A stretch of DNA of 64,000 nucleotides from Triatoma infestans. Taxonomy: Eukaryota > Arthropoda > Insecta > Hemiptera > Reduviidae. Position 1 is the stretch's first letter; every line of letters starts with the position of its first letter. Location of the stretch: positions 1 through 64,000 of the forward strand of contig JAAEAF010000258.1 in the NCBI GenBank assembly GCA_011037195.1, in the 5' to 3' direction. The position numbers were made by a program, and so were the translations under genes. Under the pieces are notes generated by a model that saw nothing but the letters and a program-made list of their open reading frames with translations, searched no databases and was not told the origin of the DNA. This document shows positions 10,761 through 22,300 of the stretch, in pieces.

Positions 10761-10955
10761 TATTATTGCATCCTAAACTGTATAGGATACTAGTGCTGGC
10801 TAGGGATTAGATAAGATTTTCGTCAAAATCCCTTAATTAATTTAGGGTATTAATTGATTTCTATTATTGCAAAAGATAGTATAATATTTGTAAACAAAAT
10901 TTAAATTGAGTTTACACTGGAAATATATCTTTAGAGATCTCTGGAGCGTGAAAAT

Positions 10956-12380
10956 ATAAAAAAATCTGATGCGAAACACTCACACTACTTTCTCTTACTC
11001 TAATTAATACAATTTAATCAAGAAACTTTCTATTAATATGGCAATATTTAGTTGGGCTGGCTATAAATATAGTAGTGGAGAATTTACTTGTATACTTGAG
11101 CAGCCCTATGTGGAGCGCTCTATATCAAAAACCAACAATGCTTGTGCAAATATAAATTCTAACTAACTGACAGACCACAATACACCCCCAACATACCTCT
11201 GAAATCAATTTTTTGTTTTTTTAGAAAAAAAAAATTTCAAATAAAAATGATCCGTTTCCATCTATGTAGCCAGCGGTCCAATTTTAAAGAAAATCGTTGT
11301 AACCGTTTTCGAAAAAATTCTAATAAAATTTAAAAACTTATTTTGTAAAATTTGCATTTTTGGTTTTTTAATGTAAGGCGCGTTAACATCTGTGGTCATT
11401 AGCGCCTGGAGCTTCCTCAGTGCACTGCCGGCCACCGGACAACTGTTCTCTTGCTGCAGACAACACTGTCCGTCACCGAACAGTGAGCTGTAGAGGCTCC
11501 TAGGAAGAAAAAAATCTAAGGGTAGCACTGGACTCGAACCGGGGACCTCCGCGTGGGATTCCAACGCGCTAATCACTTAGCTAATCCCTCTTTTTTTTCA
11601 AATTTGGAATGGAGGTTTTTTTTTTTATAATGTGTATTAACCATATATTACTGGGGTGGTACTTTAGGGAAAGGTAAACACTACTGTTCCTCCAGAACTT
11701 CCAAAAGATCAATTTTTATGGGAAAATATTTCAAATAAAAGTGATAGGAGTTATTGTGTGTGTGTGTGTGTGTAGGTAGTATACGAAGGTTAAAGAATAT
11801 CCGTTTTGAGCCGTTTTCGAGAAAATTACGAAAAACTGAAGATAACTATTCAGTACAAGTTACCATTAAGTCAAACAAAGTCACAAGAATATCTCAAAAA
11901 CTAAAAATCGAAGGAAGCTCCTACTAGATATTCCGTTAATGTACTAAGACACAGTTAAGTTAGACACGAAGATTTCGGATAAAATCCATCAACCGGAAGT
12001 GCAACTTTACTTAATAGTTGTAGCTCATTGTGTGTGTGTAGCTGATATACCAAGTTTCAACAAAATTGTCTGAGCCATTTTTGATAATATCGGAAAAAAG
12101 TAAAAAAAAAAAAAAAATTAAAAAAACTAGTAAAGTGATTCTTTTACTTGAGGAATTTTGATAGCTAACCCACTGTCGAATCCCATTGTGATATCTAAGT
12201 GGAATATCAAGTTTCAATTTTCTACGATTTTTCGTTTTTGAGCTATGCTGTCACAGACCATTTTTTAAAAACCAATTTTGGACACAGGGGACCTCAAAAC
12301 GGATATTTACGGTTAAAACTCTGTATCGAAAATTTGGCACGATTACAATATTTTCTCTAAGAATAACAGAAAGTAAAAGA
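10956..12380 (-). repeat. Dispersed repeat D, long antisense copy with nested SINE
   Basis: Reverse-complement copy of the non-coding repeat at 43567-44556. Matching landmarks on the minus strand are AAATATCCGTTTTGAG, CATAGCTCAAAAACGAAAAA, TTTTCTTTAAA blocks beside ACGG or GGCTC phrases, and the terminal GAGTAAGAGAAAGT with GTGTGAGTGTTT and a T-run at the left edge. The 5' end shows CTTTTACTTTCTGTTATTCT, close to the CTTTTTACTTTCTCTTACTC of the other copy. A (TG)n run lies at about 11755-11777. A SINE-A copy is inserted at 11365-11590. No protein coding. Confidence 0.7.
11365..11590 (-). mobile_element. SINE-A, copy 1 (tRNA-derived)
   Basis: Minus strand: tRNA-like head GATTAGCTAAGTGATTAGCG (A box), anticodon-like stem, and GGTTCGAGTCC (B box), then a body of about 150 bases and a short T/A-rich tail. 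Four other copies in the window share head and body (16682, 34145, 43047, 45470). RNA polymerase III would transcribe such elements from the A and B boxes. Nested in repeat D. Confidence 0.85.
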
Positions 12381-12514
12381 TTAAATACGCAGTTGCACAA
12401 ATTATGAATGACATAATCAATATGGGTGATATCCTAATTTTACAAATAGACCTTATTGTCCAGTTTCACTCATAATTACGTTTTCCAGTAAATTATTACA
12501 ATGTTATCAAGTTT

Positions 12515-12900
12515 TCACCTTTTAAAAACGAATACATATTGAAGTAGAACCCACCACTCCATGGTCAGCGCCTGCAAGTCGGTGGGATAAGTTGACAACG
12601 GTGTTAAGGGGCGAGAGTTGCGTATAGCCCCAATTTTGGTGAACATACTAACGAGCTCCTGTTCCACATAAGGTTGTTTACCTAATGTTTTTATCAACAA
12701 CGATTTGACCACTTTGATATTGGCCTCCCAAAGACGTGGGGAATGTGGAGGGGGTTGAAAGACCATTCAATATTCCTAAGACTACCAAAAGTGATGAGGT
12801 CTTCCTGCGTATTCTTGGCTGCTTGCATTTATACAGATCCCGGAGATAATTGTTAGCACCTATAAAATTAGTCCCTCCGTCCGATAGTATCCGATAGGTT
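12515..12900 (-). pseudogene. BEL/Pao integrase fragment
   Basis: On the minus strand, ILSDGGTNFIGANNYLRDLY contains the second catalytic aspartate of a DDE integrase in its usual SDNGTNF context. After a break, PPHSPRLWEANIKVVKSLL and NSRPLTPLSTYPTDLQALT follow, typical of the BEL/Pao integrase (HFGGLWEA and NSRPLTP blocks). Frameshifted and truncated. Confidence 0.8.
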
Positions 12901-13044
12901 TTAGGTTTACAGTGGTCACCTGGCGATGATGTTTATTCTTATCGAGTGGAAGAACTTTTTCGGTTCTGAAGTAACCAAAAGGTCCATCTTATATCCCTAA
13001 TTCATCTGATATCCTGATGGATAGCCCTGATGTCCATCTGATAG

Positions 13045-13900
13045 CCCTGATTTTTGATCCCCTAGGATATCTCTCTCCGGTAGTCTTCCGAGCCAACTAA
13101 TTTTACAAGGCTTTGGCAACCAGGTATATTGCGTGGGACAGCCCAGTATCCCCGAGTTTACAACAGCAATGGATGTCGTTTATCCAAGATTTACCTCACA
13201 TCGGTAGCGTCAGAATACCTAGGTTTATACAGTTATCATCACATTGCAGAATAATAGGATTCTGTCATGAGTCAGAGCGTGGATATTGTGCAGCCATTCA
13301 CCTGGTGATTTCACTTTGTCAAGCCCATCTCTTAAAAGCGAAAACCAAGTAGGCACCCATTAAGCCCCTTTCCATTCCTAGACTAGAGCTGTTGGGCGCT
13401 TTATTGCTTGCACGCTTATACGTCTCCATCAGCGATTTTAGGAAACATATATTGTCCGAAAATGAATCTGTATTTTTCACGGATTCGACTATTGTGTTAG
13501 GCTGGCTCAGTACACCCCCACAGAATCTTAAAATCTTTGTAGCTCATCGAGTAGTGGAAATCACAGACACTATTCCTGTAACCCAATGGCGACTCGTTAG
13601 TACCCAAGAGAATCCTGTCGATTATGGATCTCGTGGCCTCGCACCTTCTGAGTTGGTTGATAAACAGATATGGTGGAACGGACCTGATTGGATCTCCACT
13701 GTGCATCCTTAGCGTCATCGGACTGCGCAACTACCGTCTACACTCCTGATTACCTGAATTGAGAGTACCGAAAATTACCTTAGTTGCACAAAAACTATTA
13801 CCGAATTTATCTCATGGATGGAACGATTTTCTTCTTATGCAAGCCTAATGTATTCCGTAGCTTATATTTTACGCTTTGTCAATAATACCAGATCAAAGGA
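13045..13900 (+). pseudogene. BEL/Pao RT end, RNase H and linker
   Basis: Plus strand, in order: FDPLGYLSPVVFRAN and IPRFIQ with IIGFCHESE (end of the Pao reverse transcriptase region), GALLLARLYVSISDF, FFTDSTIVLGWLS (RNase H aspartate), FVAHRVVEITD, NPVDYGSRGLAPSEL, WWNGPDWIS, and RFSSYASLMYSVAYILRF. This is the standard BEL/Pao order, but it runs opposite to the integrase piece at 12515-12900. Stops and frameshifts throughout. Confidence 0.85.
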
Positions 13901-14750
13901 CAGGTGCAGTGACGTTCAGCGATGTTCTTGGCGTGGAATTGAACAGCGGTGGTCATGGTACATTTCGTATGCCTTCATGCTGTTTGGCCGCAGCGCGTGT
14001 TGTCACCATCGTTACGGTGGTCGTGACTTTTTTAGATTTTTTTGGAGAGTTACCTTTTGTGTAGGTACGTTTCTTCGATGTCGTGGACGTGGTAGACTCG
14101 TCGTCAGACGAGCCACCAATGTAAATGTTGTCACTTAAGCCCATTTACATTATGATGAATGATAAATAATTAATAAATGTTATCAACATAGATATAAGTA
14201 GGGAAAAAAAAGAAAAAAAAAAGTAAGATAAAATAAAAAATTATTATATAAAAAGGAAATAAAAGATTACTATTGAAAAATAAATAAAAATATGTACAAT
14301 GATTCAAAATTAATTAATTAATTAATTTAAAAAAAAAAGAAAAAAAAAATTGGTAATCGATAAGAAGAAGAAAAAATTATCTATGTACAATAAATATTTA
14401 CAATTATATGATAACATTTACAAGTTGTTGTGAATGAGTATTGTTAAGCGAATTATGAATGAGAGATTGAGTACAGTTAGATTGAGAGAAGTGGGGCGTA
14501 TAAAAACTGCAAGTGGAGAGCTAGCCAGGAAGGTTTTGAACTATAAACAAAGTTTGATTAGTATTTATCCATAGAGGGAAATGAGTTTTTGGTTAATTAC
14601 TCCTCTGAGGGTTGTAGAACACGGCACACACTTATATCACTGTGTAGAGCATAAATAAGTTATAGTTGTGATATGAAAAGGTACAAAACTAACAAAAATA
14701 TTTGAGAAATAGTGAGAACAAAAAGAGACGATACTGTCACTAAGACTGCA
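13901..14750. other. No gene recognised
   Basis: Very AT-rich from about 14150 to 14420, with A-runs. A 63-codon minus-strand frame at 13953-14144 is rich in Ser/Thr/Lys but matches nothing I know. Probably element debris. Confidence 0.4.
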
Positions 14751-14754
14751 CTAG

Positions 14755-15769
14755 GTGTACTCTAAAATATCTAAAATCTATATCTGCTAAGGATGTGATT
14801 ATATTAACAGATAGCCAAAGTGCCACAGTCTCTTTAAAAATATGAAAATATCTATGCATACAAATCACATCTTGCTGGAAATAATTGATATGTTTAATGT
14901 TATGAAAGAAGAGGGGAGCACCATCAAATTGAATGTGGATAAGAGCTCATGTTGGGAATAAAGGGAATGAAAGAGCAGATTGTTTAGCCAAGAGAGCCGT
15001 AGAAGAAGGCGAAATGTTATATGTGAAAGTCCCTATTACAGATTTGTATCCCGAGATCAAGTACTCCTTAATTAACGAATGGCAAAATGAATATACCTTG
15101 GAGAGAAAAGCGTTATTTTACAAATCAATTAACCCTAAAGTTGGAAAGAAGCCCTGGTATGGAAAATCGCCAGTGCAAAAGAATAAAGCTCGCATCATGA
15201 GTCGCCTTAGAATAAACCATGGCCTGTGTAAGGAATATTTAAATAAAATTAATACAGAGAGCTCCCCGAATTCTAGCCAATGTCAAATGTCTGAAAGCTT
15301 GGAGCATATTCTCATGATTTGTCCTAGATATGAAGAGGAGAGAAACAAGATGTTTAGTAAGCTATCCAAACAGTTTGATAACCCTTTCTATTATAAAGGT
15401 ATACTAATAGAACCAATACAAGAGACTGTGGATGCTATATTTGAATTTATAAAGGATTGCAAAATAAAAATATAAAAAATAAAGAGAAAAATAAACACGC
15501 AAGTAACAAACTTTGAAGGGTTCATTTTGACAAAAATTAATTGTAATTTAGGTTTAAGTATAATGGGGTGTGAGTTGTATCGAATACACCACCCCACCCC
15601 TTAGTTTATGGAAATAGTTTGAATGACTGTAAGTTCGCTTATTATTGATTAAGACTGCGGATAATAAATAACTAGCTGTAGGTCAGACAGACTGTTAGAT
15701 CAGTAAACTGAAAAGTTGCACATGGCTATGGCCGAGAGAGCTAATGCCAATAATTAAAAAAAAAAAAAA
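14755..15769 (+). mobile_element. RNase H-bearing LINE, 3' fragment
   Basis: 3' end of an I-superfamily-like LINE. RNase H remnants (VIILTDSQSATVSL near 14790, then an interrupted stretch) lead to an open C-terminal frame, a 3' UTR of about 280 bases and a poly(A) run at 15756-15769. The element lies directly upstream of the intact P450. Confidence 0.8.
14933..15475 (+). CDS. LINE RNase H end and C-terminal domain
   Basis: Begins in the last RNase H block (WIRAHVGNKGNERADCLAK, which keeps the His and final Asp region) and continues into a C-terminal zinc-like domain: RLRINHGLCKEYL, then a cysteine pair and SLEHILMICPRYEEERNKM. Similar to the domain at 21845-22222. A 5'-truncated fragment, not a host gene. 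Confidence 0.75.
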   Translation: MWIRAHVGNKGNERADCLAKRAVEEGEMLYVKVPITDLYPEIKYSLINEWQNEYTLERKALFYKSINPKVGKKPWYGKSPVQKNKARIMSRLRINHGLCKEYLNKINTESSPNSSQCQMSESLEHILMICPRYEEERNKMFSKLSKQFDNPFYYKGILIEPIQETVDAIFEFIKDCKIKI

Positions 15770-16183
15770 TTCTTTTTTATTATAAATCTCTCCACTTTTT
15801 CATAGCAACTATACTCCATTTTCTCCAATAAATTTTTACAGAGCTCCTGAAGAAGGGCATCAAATTTACCCGAAATGCAGAGCAACAAAGAATTCTTTGT
15901 CTTTAAAGACTCCTGTGGCCCTTGCCGTACAACCATCTCATTTTTAAGGCCTGATGATTTGAATACCATTTTATGATTACCAAAAATATAATTTATTATT
16001 ATTTTTTTATTAAAGAGTTATTTTGTAATTATATACATCCTCCTTACTATATGTAATATTCATTACATATCGCATAAGTTAAATAATTAAGTAAGTCAGT
16101 AACATGTAGTATCGTTGATTTGGAGGGGGTATATGTATTTAAAAGATCAGCATATTATTGTAAAGCTCACACAACATGAGAAT
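15770..16183. other. Upstream region of the P450
   Basis: Holds a hammerhead-like motif (CTGAAGA at 15847 with GAAA at 15872, stem of three G-C pairs) and otherwise AT-rich DNA. From about 16105 it is homologous to the stretch before the duplicated first exon at 59265-59351, so the 5' UTR or proximal promoter probably lies here. No clear TATA box or initiator. Confidence 0.45.
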
Positions 16184-16355
16184 ATGATTGGAGTAAGTAT
16201 TCTTATTTTGGCAGTGATTTTCTGTTTGTGGTACTTGATAAAGACAGTTTTATGGGTAATCCGTGCGGCAAATATGACTGCCAACATACCTGGACCTAAA
16301 CCACTGCCAATTATTGGAAATGCAATGATTTTTCTTAAACTCTCAAATACAGATG
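16184..16355 (+). CDS. P450 exon 1
   Basis: Encodes residues 1-57 plus one base: hydrophobic anchor (SILILAVIFCLWYLI) and hinge IPGPKPLPIIGNA. Donor GTAAGT at 16356. A duplicate lies at 59352-59524. Confidence 0.92.
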
Positions 16356-19300
16356 GTAAGTTCCATTTTATTTAAAATGATTTATTCGTGTTTTAATAAA
16401 CTACTAAATTCTGCTAAAAAAAACTTTGTTGGTTGCGCTAAATGAAAATCCTTTTAATCAAAAGCTTCTTATTGGTTTTCGGTAAAACGTTCCAACCAAT
16501 ATGGAATTTAGAAAAAAAAAAATATCGCTAACATGTTCCTTCCATCTTGCCACGTTCTCTATCCAGAAGAATTGAAATCGATTCCATTACTTAATCTATA
16601 TAGAAGCATCTTCCTGTTACAAATCCGAGATTGGTCTATTAGATTTTTTCTGTACCTTGCTAAATGTATAAGAGAAAACTGTTTTTTTTTTTAATTTAAG
16701 GCGCGTCAGCAACTATGGTCATGGCGCCCGGAGCCTTCTCAGTGAACTGTCGGCCTCCAGACAGTGTTCTCACGCTACGATTTCCACCACTGGACAGTGA
16801 GCTGTAGAAGCACCTAGGGAGAAAAAATCTAAGGGTGGCACAGCTGGACTCGAACCAGGGTTCTTCGCGTGGGAGTCCACGCAGCTATTCTCTTCCCTAA
16901 TAATATTAATTATAATTTAATATGTTATCGTTATCGGAAATAAATTGAATGCCCGGAAGTGCTCTTTGCTGAAAGTAGTTTTTAGTTTTCTGCTATTTTC
17001 TCTAAAACAGCTCCAACGATTTTCTTTAAATTTGGCATACCAACTAGACATACAATGAGCTACAATGTAAACAGCTTGGTAAAACAATTAAACAAAATAT
17101 ACAAACAGAATTACACATCAGTGGCACGCCACAGTAAAAGCAGTGCACACCAAAGGTAGAGGTCCCATGAACATTCTTTTACCTCCCTTTATCGATTATT
17201 TCGATAAATCCATCATTTATCCAACAAATATCTTAGTACATACGACACATCACGAAAAGTAAATTTCAGACTGCTTCATAGTGAAGGTTGTTCTGCCAAT
17301 GATTTTAAAGTTATCCTGAGCATGTGGAAATCTGAATAAGTAATGTGGAAGATAAAATGTCTACCATTAAATGAAGACATAAAGCTATTAGCATAAAGAT
17401 GCCTCGAAATCCGTTAAAAATATCCTTAAAATTATATACAATAGGCACATATTTCTGAAAATAAATTACTATAATAATTATTAATATTGTCTGATACTAT
17501 AATTGGGTTTCATTACATCCTAATAAACAGTGTAATATTAGCTTCCTTACTTACTCTCGGGCTATTCACAGCCCGTGAAGGGCCTGAGCCTCAGCCAATA
17601 TATTTTTTTATTTTTCACGGTCCCTCGCCGCCATTCTGCAACTACACATGCCGTCCGCTTCCAAGTAGTCCTCTACGTCCCTCAGCTATCTCAGCCTTGG
17701 TCTGCCTCGGGGCCTTCTCTCACTAGGATGCCTATATTGTGCTTTGTTTTTGAGCCTTTTTACCCTCCATCCGGTGTATATGTCCCAACCATTGCAGTCT
17801 ACCAGCGTTTATGCAAACACAATACCACACTCCCCAAACAGTTCAGCCACTTCTTGGTTCGTACTGATCTTGAAGCCTTCCTCCGTCCTCACCGGTCCAA
17901 ATTTTCTCCTTAATATTTTTCTCTCCCACCCACTTAACCTTTACTCATCTGCTCTTGTCAAAACCTATGTTTCTGAGCCATAGGTGACAACCGGCCTCAG
18001 CACTGTCTTCTAAAGTCTTATTTTCGCTGCTCATGACATATTTTTACTTCTAACTGTAAATACAAAGATTTATATAATTTTATAGTGAAGGCGTTTTGCA
18101 TGTCCTGAAAAAGTTATTAAACTACGGTAGAATCAAAAACATAACACCTTTAAACTACACATGGCCTCACCAGATACAAAATATCCAACAGTTACCCAAA
18201 TAATTCGTAAAATAACACCCCCAAAAAAACGACGTGTTAACTGGTAAACGGAATTCTAAAGTTGGTCGAACGCCGAAGACAATTGGTGGCCATAAACTGA
18301 AACAGGCTTTCGCGGAAAGTAATCGCTGATCTAATTAACTGATTATTTCTCATTTTGTTTAATATTAAACACTGCATAAGAGCAAAAAAAAAATAAATAA
18401 ATTTGATTGTTTCAGATTTGTTTAATGAAGTGAGTTATTTAATGAATGAATATAGTGCTCATCCGGATTATATATGGAAAATATGGTTTGGACCTAAACT
18501 GGCTATAGTACTTGGCAACCCGACCCACATTAAGGTAAACCCGGTCAATTTCTCATCAGTTTATAATTTAATTACATTTTATAAATACAATTTTATTGGA
18601 TATTTAGTGAGAAAAAAAAAATCTGTGTGTAACACTCACATAGCTTTCTTGTACACCTTTTAGTTAATATAATTATATATACAAAATGACGAATTTTCTT
18701 TAAATTTGGGACAGGGTGCCTACCTACAAACTGAGGCAGGTAGAGAATGATTGCATTGTATAATATGAACAAACACATTGGAATTTTACGTCTCACACTC
18801 CTAAGAACCACTTAAAAATAATTTTTTTTTTTCAGAAAAATGGTAGCAGTAAAAATGATGTGTGCAATTAGTATTCCAAATTTAAAGGAAATCCTCATAG
18901 TTGTTTATAAGAAAATAGCAAAGACTCAAAAATCCTATTCTTTAAACTTACACTTGTGTTCACTGATAACCGATTTTCTTCAAACTTGGAATGCTTATAA
19001 TTATAAGCTGGGAAAACCATACATTGTACTGACGCGAGCTTAAAGCTACTATTCCTTTAGAATTCAAAAAAAAAAATTGTTTCAAATAAAAGTGATAAGC
19101 CCAATATGTGTAGATATCCTTTGGTATTTTCTTTTGTAACCGTATTGAAATAAATAGATGCAGCATTATCTTTTAACTATCGCTGTCCGTATAAAGAACA
19201 AAACCAAAAGCCCAAAAATAAATACGAAAAACAACAGTTGACACTCAGCCCAGCTAAGGAGTCCACTATACTCAGGTTTCGTTCTTATTACGTCTTGTTT

Positions 19301-22300
19301 TAAGGAATAACACTTATTTCTGACAACGAGGGAGTTTGACTCTAGCTGTGTTAGGGTTAACATGTGAATCTTATCGCTCTCTAATTTTTCATAAAATACT
19401 GTGGTTTTGGCTGCAAGAATATTCTTAGTTTTTGTGCAGTATTTAAAGAAAAGTTTTTTGAAATTTAGATTATATTTTCTAGTTTTTTAATTAAGTTGAA
19501 GTGTCAGATTTAATGAATTTGTAATTTACTGTTTGGTGAAGAATATCTTACAAATGTAGAGACATACGAATTAGGTGGGGAGTATATCAAGGTCAGCTAT
19601 CAAGGTCAGTTTTGTACTCACTACTCTTTCTTATCACATCAACAAGAACCGGCTGAGTGAACACACATTTAATTTAAATTAATTTCTTCTAAACATTTTA
19701 CGATAATTATTTAATTTATATTTCTATTTTTTCCTTTAAATGGCCTTAAATAAGTGTGAAGGAGGTTTTAGCAGAAATATTAGACAAATTCAAAAATATG
19801 GAACTTAAGACACGAGTTTAAAAAATCAGTAGATGAGTCTAATGCAAAAATGATTTTAGAATTAAAAGAAAGTACTGAAATCGTGAAAATAACATGTCTG
19901 ACTCGGAAAAAAGAACTGTATTTTTAGAGAAAACCACTGCTGAAACTATGTTGCATCTTGTGTCAGTAACTCTGACGATTGGCGGAAAAAAAATATTATC
20001 ATCTACAACAATGACTTTTCCTTAAACGCCTTCTCCCTTTAGTAGAACCACACTTACCCAATCACCAGTTCGGTTTTAGAGGTCACCATAGCACCATTCA
20101 GCAGGTTCATCGCATTGTAGATACCATATCCTGCAGCCTTGAGCTGGGGGAGTATTGCTCGGGCGCCTTTCTCGATGTGTACCAGGCATTCGATCGGGTT
20201 TGGCGCCCGGGCTTGCTCTTCAAGCTCAAGGAAATTCTTCCCTCCACATATTACTTGATCCTGAAATCCTACCACAATGAACGGTACATCCGGGATCAGA
20301 CTTTGAAAGAATTGAAGGAATTAACTCAATCAATTAGGACAGGTGACCTACGTTCAAACATTGAGGAGGGAGATTTGGGTAGTGATTCTAAGGATAGAAA
20401 ACAACTTAGGAGCCAAAATAAGAATAAATATGATCCTGGTACGCTGAGCTGGTTGAAAAGAAGAGAGAAAGGCATAAAAGAGAATTCGGCAACTCAGGCA
20501 ATATCAGGCAGAAAGGAATTAACCAGATATAAAAAATCAGTGCATGAGTCTAATGCAAAAATTATTTCAGAATTTAAAGAAAGTACTGAAATCGTGAAAA
20601 ATTACCTAGCTGACTTGGAAAAAAGAATTGTATTTCTAGAGAAAACCACTGCTGAAACTATGTTGCATCTGGTGTCAGCAACTCTGATGATTGGCAAAAA
20701 AAAAAATATAATTATCTGCAACGTGGCGAGAGAAAGTATGAAAAACTTAACTCAACTGAAGATACCATGTTCTGACACTGTTTACAGACAAAGTACGGTT
20801 GGATATAACTCCAAAAGATATCCTAATGAACTATAGATGAAACAAAACAACCGATTTTAGTAAGATTAATTTCATTTAGAACTTAACAGAAATTTAGCGA
20901 AATTTTTATAAACTTCGTGGCTCAGAATATTCTGTTTCAGAAGACTGAAAATAAGAAAGTAACTCTTGGAATTTTAAAAAATGGCAATTGAATACAAAAA
21001 AAGGGCATTACTGAAGGGATATTGTTTACTTTGGAAGAATTGAAGAAACTAACTCAATCAATTAGGCAAGGTGACCTAGCTTCAAGCATTGAGGAGAGAG
21101 ATTTGGGTATTGATTCTAAGGATAAATAACAACTTAGGAGCCAAAATAAAAATAAATATGTTCCTGGTACGCTGAGCTGGAAGAAAAGAAGAGAGAAGGG
21201 CATAAAAGAGAATTCGGCAACTCAGGCAACATCAGGAAAGGAAGTAACCAGATATAAGCGACCAAAGCCCAGAATAGCAGAATAAGAACGCGGAAAGCTT
21301 AATGGTGACTAACGAAGGAAATGGCAATGGAAAATTTAATACTTTGGTATACTCCGCATTGTATATACAGAAGTACGTTCCTAGAGAGAGCTAAAAATAA
21401 ATATAAAGGCTTCAAGCAAATATTTACAGACGACTCCAAAATAAGCACGAATGTGGGATCAGCCTTTTTAATAGATAATGCTGTTCATGGTTTTTCGTTA
21501 AGTAATATAGCAAGTGTTTTCACTGCAGAAATATTTGCCATAAGTAAGGCACTTGAATATATAGCAAATAATGAAGAAAGAAACTACATTATATGTACCG
21601 ATTCAAGAAGCTCTCTTGAGGCTATATCTAAATTAGACACAGATAACACTCTGATCCAGTCTATACACAAATCTTTACATACTGGCACGCAAAATTCAAA
21701 GAAAATTATTTTCTTATGGGTCCCTGGGCATATTGGTATAAAAGGGAATGAAGCTGCTGACAAAGCGGCCAAGAGCGCAGCCTTTAGAAGTAATAATATG
21801 AAGGCGATTTAAGCAGCGACTGGAAAAATTATTTAAAGAAAAAAGTGATGTCACAGAGCATGAATGAATGGGAGGCAATACCTCTAACTAATAAATTAAG
21901 AACTGTAAAATATAAACCCGAAAAATGGGTTACATCATGTAGAACATCTCGTCGTGAGGAAGTCGTACTGGCCAGGCTGAGGATTGGCCATACGTTGCTG
22001 ACCCACGGACATATCTTTAGAAAAGAATCACCGCCAATGTGCGAAAACTGCGATGCTCCACTAACAGTCCTCCATATATTCACTGAATGCACGATGTACA
22101 GTGAAGCAAAACGGAGACTGAACTTTAAAAATAACATTAAGGAAATTCTAAGTGACAATGAAAATAATGTACAAAAAGCGCTGCAGTTTCTACAAGAAAT
22201 TAACTTAATGCATCTAATTTAATGGACACTATGCTAAAAATTTAAATTAGACTCGTTTAAATCGATGTATATAGGTTTCTCTTTTGTTTAGGTCTATAAG

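Noticed and set aside
13953..14144. Minus-strand 63-codon Ser/Thr/Lys-rich frame
   Set aside because: No recognisable domain, no neighbouring gene in frame, and it lies in transposon debris. A nuclear-signal-like appearance is not enough to call a gene.
15847..15875. Hammerhead ribozyme upstream of the P450
   Set aside because: CTGAAGA and GAAA are present, but stem II has only three pairs and there is no suitable UH cleavage triplet after GAAA. Kept only as a weak motif.
16132..16183. P450 start at the upstream in-frame ATG (16132)
   Set aside because: Possible, but P450 membrane anchors normally begin right at the first Met, which fits 16184. Sequence between the two ATGs is hydrophilic and not well conserved in the duplicate at 59300-59351.
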